Shown one piece after another: positions 41,060 to 52,500 of a stretch of 64,000 bases of DNA (positions within the stretch are counted from its first letter, which is position 1; each line of letters begins with the position of its first letter). This DNA comes from Blastobasis lacticolella (lineage: Eukaryota; Arthropoda; Insecta; Lepidoptera; Blastobasidae), in the NCBI GenBank assembly GCA_905147135.1, contig LR990054.1, forward strand, positions 11,445,001 through 11,509,000, read 5' to 3'. Below the pieces are notes generated by a model, which searched no databases, was not told the DNA's origin, and saw only the letters and a list, made by a program, of their open reading frames with translations. The translations under genes and the position numbers were made by a program.

Positions 41060-42600
41060 TGAGAACCTACACGTGGCCAGAATCGTCTACAAGAAGGAAA
41101 TACAGAAGACAGAGACTGATTTCTTTCGCGCTACCGCTGATACCAGAAACGTGGACCCGTGGGGAATAGTGAACCGAGCTTCGAGCTTAGAGATTGCTTT
41201 AAGTGCAGAGAGCAAGAAAGTTTGCGGAAGGCTACATAGCACAGACCGGGGAATCCATGTTGTCTCTTTTGCGTTATACCCTAACGGTGACTCAACAGCC
41301 GACACAGTCTACCATAGACAGGCCCTTAAGGCGAAGACGGTGAACCGGCTAGTCATAAGGACTTTTGCGAACATTATCAATACGTTACCGAATACGGCTC
41401 CAGGAATAGATGGAATCTCCGATAAGATAATTAAATTCGCGTGGAAGGTTTCTTGTAACAAATGTACGCGATGTTTTGTAAATGTGTTAGTAAGAGTGTT
41501 TTTTCAGATATTTGGAAGACGGGTATTCTCATGGTATTGCCTAAGGGAAACGACAAACCCCTTTCGGACCTAAAGGCTCATCGGATGATCACATTGGTGC
41601 CTATTATGGGTAACATTTTGGAACTATTTATTTTGGCATGCGCTCCTTATCTACACCATGGTATTTCCGATTCCAAGCATGGCTTCTCTCGAGCTCGGTC
41701 CATAGTAACAGCTTTGAACGATGTTCCCTCACATTGTTAAATACCGTCGAGAAGTATGTACAGGTTTTTTTCCTGAACATCTTGGGTGTGTTTGACAATA
41801 CCTGGTGTCCTATGATTTTAGTGAAAGATCAAGTTGGATGTAAGCCCAATATTTACCGAATATCAGTCAGCTATTTCAGAAACAGACGTGGTGGTCTCGT
41901 GGCAGCCAGGTTTTGTGGAAAGCGTCCACTATAGGATGTCCATAGGTATCCGTAATCGAACCTACTTTATGGAACCTCCTACTCGACGATGTCCTAAAAC
42001 GCCCGGCGTCCCAAAATGTTTTTGAAAGCATATGCGGATCACGTGACGGCGGTAGTAGAGGCATCGTCGGGATCCACTCTCGAACAAAAGTCTAACACTC
42101 TGTTGGACGCGGTTTCGGATTGGGGTGTTCGAAATGGGCTTTCCAGTTCTTTCTCTTACACTTTGCCCAGTCTTTGAGCCTGATAATCCCCCTGCCTGAC
42201 AGGAAAATTCGAGATTTCATTGTGGAAAACGTTTGTTCCCCTTTTTTGTAGACTACGGAAGACCTAGCTAGATTAGATGCGCCTACACGGCACCCTTAAT
42301 TCGTAGGGGTTGTTGCTATTCTACTTTATTGCACTCTATCAAACGCCAAATTACTTAAGGTACCCACCTATATTTTGCCTTGATGAGTAGTCGCTCGAGG
42401 ATTTCGATCTTTTTGACCAATAAGGCTGACACACTCAATCCAGCAGGGGAATGCAGCCAGCCTTTTGGGCACTCTGTCCAGTGGCTGCTGTCCAAATGTT
42501 TGTTCAACAGTCTAAATTGTTAGTGGCTTTCCATTTGTATGTGGAAAACTAGCTTTTTGTGAGAAATAATAAACTATTATTAATGATGACAAAAAAATTC
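41060..42600 (+). pseudogene. R1-like LINE with dead catalytic box
   Basis: Pieces in different frames give KKEIQKTETDFFRATAD and LPNTAPGIDGISDKIIKFAW, then GILMVLPKGNDKPLSDLKAH, RMITLVPIMGNILE, GFSRARSIVTALNDV, SVSYFRNRRGGLVA and AYADHVTAVVEASSG, followed by LDAVSDWGVRNGLS. The order matches an R1-clade reverse transcriptase. The YADD box is YADH here, so the second catalytic aspartate is lost. The 3' part runs on to AATAAACTATTATTAATGAT and an A-rich tail near 42595. It is not inserted in rDNA, unlike true R1. Confidence 0.8.
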
Positions 42601-44042
42601 AAAAGCGATATTATTGGGATTGTCTGAAGTACGAGAAAGATCTCGTTGGACATAGGTCTGTCAGTTGAAACGTAAAAACACTTTGTAACCTTTACCTACT
42701 AGATAACCTAGTCAATACTCTTAGTATTAAATCTTCGTCGCAAGACTATAGTCAATCTATTGACTTGCCGGTATTGATTAGAAGCCTCCACAAACTGCAA
42801 ACCGTACCCGGCCTTAACGGTCTCAATTGTTATGTAAAGTGAAATGGAACCTTCTTTGGGTTTTAAAATCCTTCTTTGTTCAGAATGCACAGGTGGAAAT
42901 CTCAGTTTGGTATTGATGATATCCCTCCCTGTTACGATCTGTCACGATTCAAGCAATATTGAATTTTGGGAGAAGCTCATCTTTACGTAGTATAAAACTG
43001 TAAAGTCGTCTGTCCCTACGTATCTATGTATTAATGTACGCTTAGATTAAAAGACAACGCAACGGATTTTAATACGGTTTTCAAGAATAGGTAGTGTGAT
43101 TCAAAAGGAAGGCTTTTACGTTAGAAAAAATTCTAGGAAGGGGTAAAGTAGGTGTAGGGTAGGGCTAGGATACCACTCGAACTAAGTCGCGCCGGGTCCC
43201 CTAGTACCTAGTATAAAAGAAAGATGCACCGTTTGTCCCGCTGATTCTAATGCAGTTTTCAACAATAGATAGAGTGATTCAAGCCGAAGGTTTATAGGGT
43301 AGGACAACACACGAACGAAGTCGTATCGGGCCACCTAGTTACTAAATATTTCTAGACTTGACATTCGTTCAAATATACCTCTTACCATATGGCCCATATT
43401 CATCGATCCATGTTATAAATATCAAACGGCGGCATCGCGCTGTCAACAAATGTCACTTCAAAATTGTATGAATTACTAATGCGTGTGCCGACGTGCGTCG
43501 CCCTTGATATAACTTGACCCATTACAAAAATGAAATCTGATCTAATTTTGGTAATACCGAGAGGGAAGAAAATTCTTTATATGTATAGACTATTATGAAA
43601 CTCTAAAAATCCGTGTAGTATATTGTGTTAAGTATGCATAAACGGAACGCACCCTTGTAATTTTAGGTTTACCTACACCAATATGCCATTATGTTGGAAG
43701 CGTTTTCTCACCGAAAACGTACTAACGTCTGTGTGATACAGCAAATAAAGTGAATTTAAACTAATCAAAGTATTTCACTGGTATTAAATAATTAACATAT
43801 TGAAGGTATTTCGGTATCGAGAAAAAACGTTATATTTTTATTTTTATTTTTGTCTGCCTGTCTTTTTGCCTGTAGCGCATCACGCAAAAACTGTTGAGCG
43901 GCTTTGATTCCGTTTTGATAGTTTGGTAGCTTGAAGTCCAGGGTACAATCTAAGCTATGTTTCATCTAATTTCAATAGTACATAGAACCAGAGATACAGC
44001 TTTACCTCCCCGTAGTACTAGTGTTCATACAATACGAAGGTC
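42600..44042. repeat. Intergenic DNA with scraps of CGCGACTTCGT-type repeats
   Basis: Blocks CAACGGATTTTAATACGGTT and GTGATTCAAAAGGAAGGCTT at 43065-43125, AATGCAGTTTTCAACAATAG at 43250-43270 and TGCCTGTAGCGCATCACGCA at 43867-43887 repeat themes seen at 3480-3660, 33645-33790 and 52540-52745. No gene was seen. Confidence 0.45.
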
Positions 44043-44050
44043 ATTTAAAG

Positions 44051-44653
44051 GAGAGATGAAACGTATACTTGTGTGGCTGGATACCGGATACCTAATATCC
44101 GGCCAACTTTCAAGCTGGATGGCCGGATATTCGGCAGGTCAGTATCTGAGTAAGCTTTGTTTAACGTGAATAATTTCAACATTTATCTAAATAATTCTAT
44201 CGACCTCAGACGGATCCGTAATGTTCGCAATTGGCCCCCAAACATGTAAAGCAGAGTATAGTGAAAAATCCTCGACAAAGAAAATCGCATACTACCTTTC
44301 AGTAGAGAGCGAACTTAGTATTTTAATGCAATTTAATTTAGCTTACCTAGATTAACTTTGGAAAGTATTAATCCTTTTTGGTAATCTATCAAATGAACGT
44401 ACGTAAACGTTCCTAATTAACAGTGCTTTGGTTACTTAATATAATTGGTTTTGAGATAACTTTTTCTGATCAACAAAATAACAAAGTAACACAGACAAAA
44501 GCTAAACTGTCAGAAAAGCTATTTCTACGCATATGTAGTCACGGACAAAAGCTAGTTTATCCGGTCTTAATTTACTATTCGGATACCGAATAGTAAATAA
44601 AAGGCTGGATAAACCGGATACCAGATAGTAACCAGGTATCCGTTTCATCTCTA
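44051..44653. mobile_element. Non-autonomous hAT-like element (603 bp)
   Basis: The ends read GAGAGATGAAACGTATAC and, inverted, TAGAGATGAAACGGATACC. The flanks ATTTAAAG (44043-44050) and ATTTAAAA (44654-44661) are an 8-bp target duplication with one mismatch, as hAT elements make. The ends are packed with CCGGATA/TATCCGG motifs in both orientations. The interior (about 44240-44450) matches the interior of 57175-59011 in inverted orientation. No clear transposase is present. Confidence 0.75.
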
Positions 44654-45454
44654 ATTTAAAATGGTAAAACGGACAAAAGCTAGACTGTCATAAAAACTAT
44701 TTCCACGCGTACGTAGTCACGGACAAAAGCTAGTCATTTTGGCGTTAATGACCCAGTTGTGCTATCGTGCGCGTGTGCCCGGGGCTCCCCTATTCGGTGA
44801 ATTTTTGTACAAGTCTAGCGAAAAGTAGCGGGTACTACCTACTGCCTTACCGTACCTTTTCTTGAAGCGTTTCGTCGAATTTTCATATCCTCAAATCTTC
44901 AGGCTGGGTAATGCTAGGATACATCAAACTCTTAGGATAAGTTGTGCGTAAATGTATTAATAAATTACACCAAATTTCAACTGTGTAGCTTTTATATTTT
45001 GAATTTTATTAACACTTAAAATACTGCGATTTCAACACTGGTTGACTGTCTGATTTACTGACTTCTTATCAAAACCTCTTCCCGAAGTCCTGAAAAACTG
45101 AAATTTGTATACAGATCCTAACCTAGCCTTATTTGTGTAGAATTCCTAATTTGAACACAAACAAAAGAAAAATCATGAAATTGAATGCAAACAAATGAAT
45201 GGTTAAAAAGTCATAGACAAAACACCCAGAATCGCCAGCAAAGAAATAAACAAAAATGGGTTCACTATAGTAGTATAAAAGTTATTATACGGTATAAGAA
45301 TCGTACCTACATTGATTTTTCTTGACTTTTATTTTATCACTATCACTTTGTTAAATGATAATTCTTATATCAAAAAATGTAAAAATATACTCTTTAATAC
45401 ATAATTAAATACTTCGTAATAATATTTTATTCTATTCCATATATCTTTATCTAT

Positions 45455-45775
45455 ATAAAAATCAATTGCAGTGCGTTAGTCTCGCTAAAACTCGAAAACG
45501 GCTAGAACGATTGCAATAATTCTTTTTATGTTTTGTTCGCTATATTATAATAATATTATATTATATTACTATTAGGATCGTTTAAACTCAAAGAAAAAAA
45601 GGGTATGTAGGGGCAAAGTAGTAAGCTACTTTACCCCTATCTACCCTTTTTTCTATCGTATAAACCACCCCTGTATTATGACCAACAGAATAAAAAAAGA
45701 ATTATTCAAATAGGTCCAGCCGTTTTCAAGTTATAGCGAGATTAACGAGATTGTATCATTTATAAACAAAATATC
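45455..45775. mobile_element. Foldback element with nested hairpin
   Basis: The outer arms at 45475-45540 (TAGTCTCGCTAAAACTCGAA, AACGGCTAGAACGATTGCAA) pair with 45680-45752 (CAGCCGTTTTCAAGTTATAG, GCGAGATTAACGAG). The centre is a second hairpin, GGGTATGTAGGGGCAAAGTA with its partner at 45628-45648. It is non-coding. Confidence 0.65.
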
Positions 45776-46426
45776 TAGTATACCACATCGATTTTGCAGT
45801 ATATTATTATATATGTTTGATGTACATATTATTTTGAACACAAATGACTCATAAATTAAGTAATATTTGACTTTTAGCATAAGTAATATTTTTTTTAGAC
45901 TATAGGGTTAGAGAACCCTCGTAATGAAATCCCACCAAAAACATTAGGCCAAGCCTCGTAAGCTCTTAACGATTTCACTGTAAACAACATATCAGATCTC
46001 ATGAAGAGCCGAGCGCGTTGTGCCATTTATTACTTTGCCTGTTATTCGCTATGTATTTCCTGTGCACAATAAACTGTTCAATAAATAAAAATAAAGCTTA
46101 AATCTACAAATACCTACATTTTGGTCTGAAAGTATGGCTTGGCCATTTCATAGAACTATTGCATGATACATAGGCTGGATTCAGTGTTCAACAGACGCGA
46201 CGGTTAGTTGTAACGTTGGTTTATACAATAATAAACAAGTCAAATTGCATCTTTTTCTAATAAAATATACAGGATGTTACATAATATATGTATGAAGCCG
46301 TGAACTGGATGGAGTGCTAAACATATGAAAAGGATAGGTACAATTATTTCTGTCGTACGTGGAATTTTTGTACCTATCGTGTATGTAACACCCTGTATTA
46401 TCCATAAATCCATCAGCTTAAAATAT

Positions 46427-46593
46427 TTATACGTTAGGGAGAGGAACATGATAAATTTCATTAAACGGTACCGCGACGAAAAACTTTTCTATAGTTTTTA
46501 TGACTAATTCCACAGCGTAGTCGACGATTGGTTTTCCAAACTCTTCAGCCACAGTTTTCCAGTTTTCGTTCAGGAATGTGAGGACGGTGTCGC
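46427..46593 (-). CDS. Gene C exon 5
   Basis: 167 nt, acceptor CCTTTCCAG, stop TAA at 46429-46427. It encodes DTVLTFLNENWKTVAEEFGK and ends NEIYHVPLPNV. Confidence 0.92.
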
Positions 46594-49500
46594 CTGGAAA
46601 GGAAAACAATGAGATTAGAAATTTATAAATGGTTGTCAAAGGGCAATAATGACTATGACACTAAATGAACTATGACACAAATCTTCAGACATTTCAGTAA
46701 AGTCACAGTTTCAAAGTACTAGAAAAATTCCTCTTTGTTGTGATAGTAGACGTATAAGAGACCCACAAACCGTTGGTCTGCCCGTACATAGCCTGGCATA
46801 AAAAAATATATAAATTAATCTCTCTGAACGCATCTACACTTGTCAGTATTAGCGCCGTCGTCGCTATGGCAGCAGTCCACTGTACTTAAATTGACAGTCA
46901 GTGTACTTAAATTGTTCTGAGTTTTCTGTTGGTATTAGATATTTTAAGCATTGTAATCTTCGACGCGCCTGACGTGCGTGGAGATTATGGAAAAACCCTC
47001 CACTGATGTGGAGGACTTATCGGCTAATAGTAACGACAAAAATATAGTCAAGTTAGCGTAAATTCTATAATTTGTGTCTTATCATCGCTAATTTGCCATC
47101 GTACACCTCATTCATTTCCATTCATTTATTCGTTCGTCGTCAAAATAGCCCCTCCGATGGTGGAAATAGGCTCAGATGGAATTGATAAGTAAAATATGTT
47201 ATTATCCTTGTAATTAATTAATTAGTTCATATTAGTATTTCTTAGAGATAAATGCGGTCGAAGCTAGGGTATGAAAAACGGATACACTTTTTTAGGACCA
47301 AGAATCAAACATGACAGACAACCGTGTAGTAAGTACCATGGACCTTGAATTGAAATGAATGAGGTGTACGATTGCAAATCAGCAGATTTCCATTCGTTCT
47401 GAATAATTGGAAATGATTGAGGTGTACGATGACAAAATAGTAAATCCGTTAAAAATACTTACTTAACTCCTTGCTTTCTTTGAACAGATTCTTCAAGTCA
47501 AATGTCACCTTGTCGCCGTAGTCAAAAGAGTACTTGTAATCCTTGATAGTAACATGGTCTACTCCGTTGGCATCCTTGATGTATTTCGTGTTAATGTCGA
47601 CTTTCATCCTCAAGTTGTCTAGAAGAGAAAGTATAATTTAAAAATACGAAACTTCAACATTATAACAGCCCATAACAGTCCACTGCAGGACTAAGGGCCT
47701 CTCTCATGAAAGAGGAGGTTATTGCCATTATCTACACACTTGGCAGGCGGGTGGGAGATAGGGTTTGCAAATATTCGAAAATTTAAGTACTCGAATATTT
47801 TTGCTGGTGATATTCGAATATTATTCGAAATATTGTGAAATCTAGAATCGACCGTTAGTAAATGTATCCACATGAGCGTGAAATGGATTTCTACATGTTA
47901 ATAATATAACACAAGGCAATGAAAAATAAAAATCACAAAATCACAAAACAACGCCGCCTAGCGGTGAATATGGTTTTTTTATATTTAAATGCATTATTTT
48001 ATATCATTAAGCTATAGAAAGCGATTTGCCGCACCTTTAAATACATTAAATAATAGTATAAACCATAATTTAATTACTAAAAATTAACAAAAATTGTATT
48101 CAGTACGGAAATCGAATCCCCTTAACTCTTGCGAGGCGAGAGTGTATTCGGTCTCCTTGCCTCGCGATTCCCTCCCGTGTAGTCCCGAGTTCGCATTGCT
48201 ATAAATATAACAATGGAAAACGCTGCTGCCCATTTTCCAGCTTACATAGACTAGATCATTTGCTCGAAATCATTAGTCGCCTTGTACGACACCTACGAGT
48301 GCAAGGGGCTGGTGCTATTCTACTCTGCCGGACACCACACAGCCATACAATCCAAAACTTGTAAACACGATATTAAAAAGGTTATTTTTTTAAATGTTTG
48401 TCTTCTGAAATCTTTATGTTGTTACATAGTACTTTAACCCAGCAGGACACAATCGGCGACAATTACATTGCCGAAAAAAATAAAAAAATATCATGAATTA
48501 AATCACTTTTTGTACACTAGTTCCACTTTATTATATAATTTTTATTAAATTGCAACCGGTTTCGAATTACTCAATATAATAATGGAATAATGGAGTTCCA
48601 TCATGAAGTGACAACACAAAGTGTTAAATATTTAAAAAAATATCATTTTAGCTTTAATGTTTCGGTTGTGCTCTTGAGAACGAGGGCCCGGGGTTCGCCT
48701 TAACCATGATCCAGGATTTGGTGATCAGGTAATTACAGTGGAGCGACTACCATCTGACCTCCGTGACCCTGCTGCCAGGGGATTCTGACCAGATTGGATC
48801 ATGGTTACAAATTTAGTTGCCTGAATTTGCAGGTTTCATCACGATGTTTTCCCTCACCGTAAGAGCATCGGTTAGTATACAAATAATGTACATAACTCAA
48901 AAAAGAGTCATTGGTACATGGCCGCGGTGGGATTCGAAGCCGGTACCTCTCGCTTACGAGTTGGATACTCGATCGCCCGGCTACCGACGTCTTCATTTAT
49001 TCATTGCCTACAAGGGTACTATGCAATAACTAAAGTTAGCAACTGGGATAAATACAGTCAATTAAAAAGGCAATACCTCAACCTTCTCTATCAGACTTTG
49101 GATAGTAACGTTAGCTCATTTACTGGTGGTGGGTAGATTGATGTGCTGACTTCTGTACCTATTAAAGAAGTTGTCAAGCGTAAAGCAAATGTGTAAAGCG
49201 CTTCCCGCAACAATTTCATTAAAAAGTAAAGTCATGAGTGTGAAACAATTTTGTTTCAAACTTCCCCACAAAAGTACAGCGGAGACAGTAGAAAAATGGA
49301 AATGACAAGATAGATTAGGAGGGAAGTAAGTGTGATATTCAACATTCGTAAGCAACCTTCTAAATTCTTGCTACTGAGCTTGCGTGTTATCATGTATATA
49401 ACTAAAACTCCAAAACTCCTCCCTATCACCAGACAAACCTTTACCTTAAAGTTTTTGAGTGATGTACCTACTACAAGAGAAATTATTACAATACAATACA

Positions 49501-52500
49501 AAACTCTTTATTGCACACCAGAGAACACAAGTACAGATACAAAAAATATGGTAGGAAGTACAAAGGGCGGTCTTATCACTATTATTGTTGTTGATAAATA
49601 AATAAATAAAACTGATGCAAGTTCAGCAGTGGATTGTTATTGGCTGTGAATTCACACATCGCCATCTTGCACCAAACTAAGCAAAACTTTGGCGTTAGAC
49701 GACTGATGTAGGTCCTACCTAAATACGTTTTTAAATATAATAATAATAACATCTTTATTTCAGACTAAAAAATCCATAGAGTTTTAGTAAAAGTGTTAGT
49801 TGACAGTTTAACCTAATTTTTATGTTAGTACTGTTAGTATAAATTTAATTAAGCTTATTTTTTAACGCCAGTAGCTATTTTTATCAGATGATTCTGTGTT
49901 TTCTGAGGCGCTGCAGAACCTGGGCAGCCGCAACAACATCCTGAAGGCGTTGTTGTACTGAACTCGCAGAGTGTTGTAGGCACGTCGCGTATATGACACC
50001 CACAGGGCACTGGAGTAGAACGACTGACAGTATGACTTGAACAGTGTTATCTTTACTTCGTCAGTACACCGTGCGAACCTGCGGGCTATCATATTGCTCT
50101 TCACCGACAACACTCTGCGCTCCCTCTCTATATCCTCATCATCATTTAGATTTGAGGTGACAATGTGGCCCAAGTATATATATATATATAAATTCATCAC
50201 TTCAATTTCTGCCCGGGAATCGAACCTCGGACCACAGAACTCAGGAGTTATTTGACCTTCTTCTTTCTTGTGTTCTCGTCAGTATCAGCTATTACTGATA
50301 CATACTGCATAAATCCTGTATTATCATGACATTAGGACATTTTTATCACAATTTACTTACACAATTTGATTTTGGCATCTCCTTCACCGTTAATCGGGAA
50401 CAACAGGATCTGCCCCTCGGCGGTGTACTGACCCTTTATCGTCAGGTTCGTGTGGAATTCCATGATGAACTTGCGGTTTTCCAGGTCAGATCTGGAAATT
50501 GCATGAAAATAGATTAATTTTTGTTGTTGCTTTGAATCTTGGCGGTTGACTGATTCCTTTGAAGTAAAAAATAAGCTTTAGTTAAGCCATATCAAATTGT
50601 TGTAAGTTTTAAAGTAGATAATAACATAGTTACTTACATAAAAAATTACATATAAAAACGGATCCTAGATCGCTGCTAAGCGAGTTCGTTCCCAGATTGC
50701 TGGCAGCGTTACCTCGTCGAATGGCCAAACTAATACGTTGTTCGAGCGGTTGCCTCTATTAACCGGTTATTCTAAAAGGTATCTTTTGGAATACCTTTTT
50801 AGCACTAGGGCCCTGTACTGTAGGAACAGTCCTAAAGTATCAACCCCAAATGGCACAAATAAGTACCCCTGACCTAGGAAACCATATTTGCGACGCTTAA
50901 GGACTTCCGCCGTTAATGCAGCTGCGCCAGCGTTAGCAGAGGAACCCCTTATCCTAGGCCGAGTTTTCCAGTGAGTATCGATGCTAGTGAGATCGATAAA
51001 GAAGATAAATTCCTATTGAAACCTGTCTTATCGGCCTCGTCCAGTTTTTCACTATCGACACAGAAGCCCAGTAAAGAGTGCTTCTCTTTACTTTTAATGT
51101 CAAGGAGGTGGCAGCGGCTTTGAAAAGCATGAAGCGAAGCAAATCACCCGGACATGGTTCGCTCAGTGTTGAGCACCTGAGTAATGCAGGTGATATTGTT
51201 TTTTAACTGCTGTGTGGCAATTCGAACTTACCTGGTAAGCTATTAAAAACGGTGGTGGTGCCGATAGTGAAAAACCGGACCGGTGATGTTTCTGATATAA
51301 ACAATTATGGGCCCATATAATTGGCAACAGTTGTGGCAAAGGTGTTGGATAGTGTGCTTGATCGGCAGTTTGAAAAGGACCTCAGTGTACGTGATGCTCA
51401 ATTTGGTTTCAGAGCTGGATTATCGACGGAAACTGCGGTTGTTTGCCTAAAGCGCTCGATCAAGTACTACACTGATAGGAAAATACAAGCTTATACGAGT
51501 TTCCTTGACCTATCAAAAGCCTTTGATATGCTGTTCCATGATGTTTTTGTAAAAAACTGTATGAGGATACGACTCTGCCAACGGAACCAGTTGTTGAAAA
51601 TCCAAATGTTTAAGTTCTGGTACAGTCATCAGAAAAATGTGGTAAGATGGGAAGGCTTACTATCGGAGTCGTTTGGTCTAGAGCAGGGATCCCCAAACTA
51701 TTTTGGACAAGTGACCCCTTTTCCAAAATGAACTGTTACGTCAGACCGCCGTGGCCAAATTACCTGCTTTTAAGATCAACCCCCTTATTCATAATGGTCC
51801 GCTAACTTAAAACAGCTGCTACAGAATGTTATTTTTCATTCTGACTTAGGTCATGATCGTCGACCCCCAAAATCAGTCGTTTATGTCGACCTCTAGGAAA
51901 CCGATATCGACCCCAAGGGGTCGATATTGACCACTTTGGGAATCCCTGGTCTAGAGTATGGTGTGAGGCTGGGGGTTGTCCTCACTAAGATTGTTGAGCC
52001 TGTATAATAATATGTATAGGATGATTGTCGACAGCGCAACTTATTGCTATATTTTCTTTTCGCAAAGCTATGTCCATTGCAACAAATTACCCCTGGCAAT
52101 TTAAAATCCGCCCTCCCCTATGACCAAACTTGTGTAAAAGAAATTCAACTCACACAACATTATCGATGACCGCTTTTCTGAAACCAGTGACTTTGCCCTG
52201 GTAGTACGTCACCTTCAGCCCACTCAAAGGTATCGCTATCTTCTCTATGATGAAGGGATCCAGGGACGCAACTCCGATTTCAGGTATGCCCTTCACGAAT
52301 TCAGGAATGGCGTCTTGGGTCGATGCGCGTACGCACGCAGCAAAATTTTCGGCGCCGCAAGGGTGGATGAAGTCAGCTGGAAATTTTCAACACTTAGAAT
52401 AGAAATCTTTCGATGCAAGTTGATAATAAAGTGGTAGAAAGAGAGTTTTGCTCTAACAAGTCAAGCATCAATATTGCTGTACAACCGTTTTTTGTTGGGC

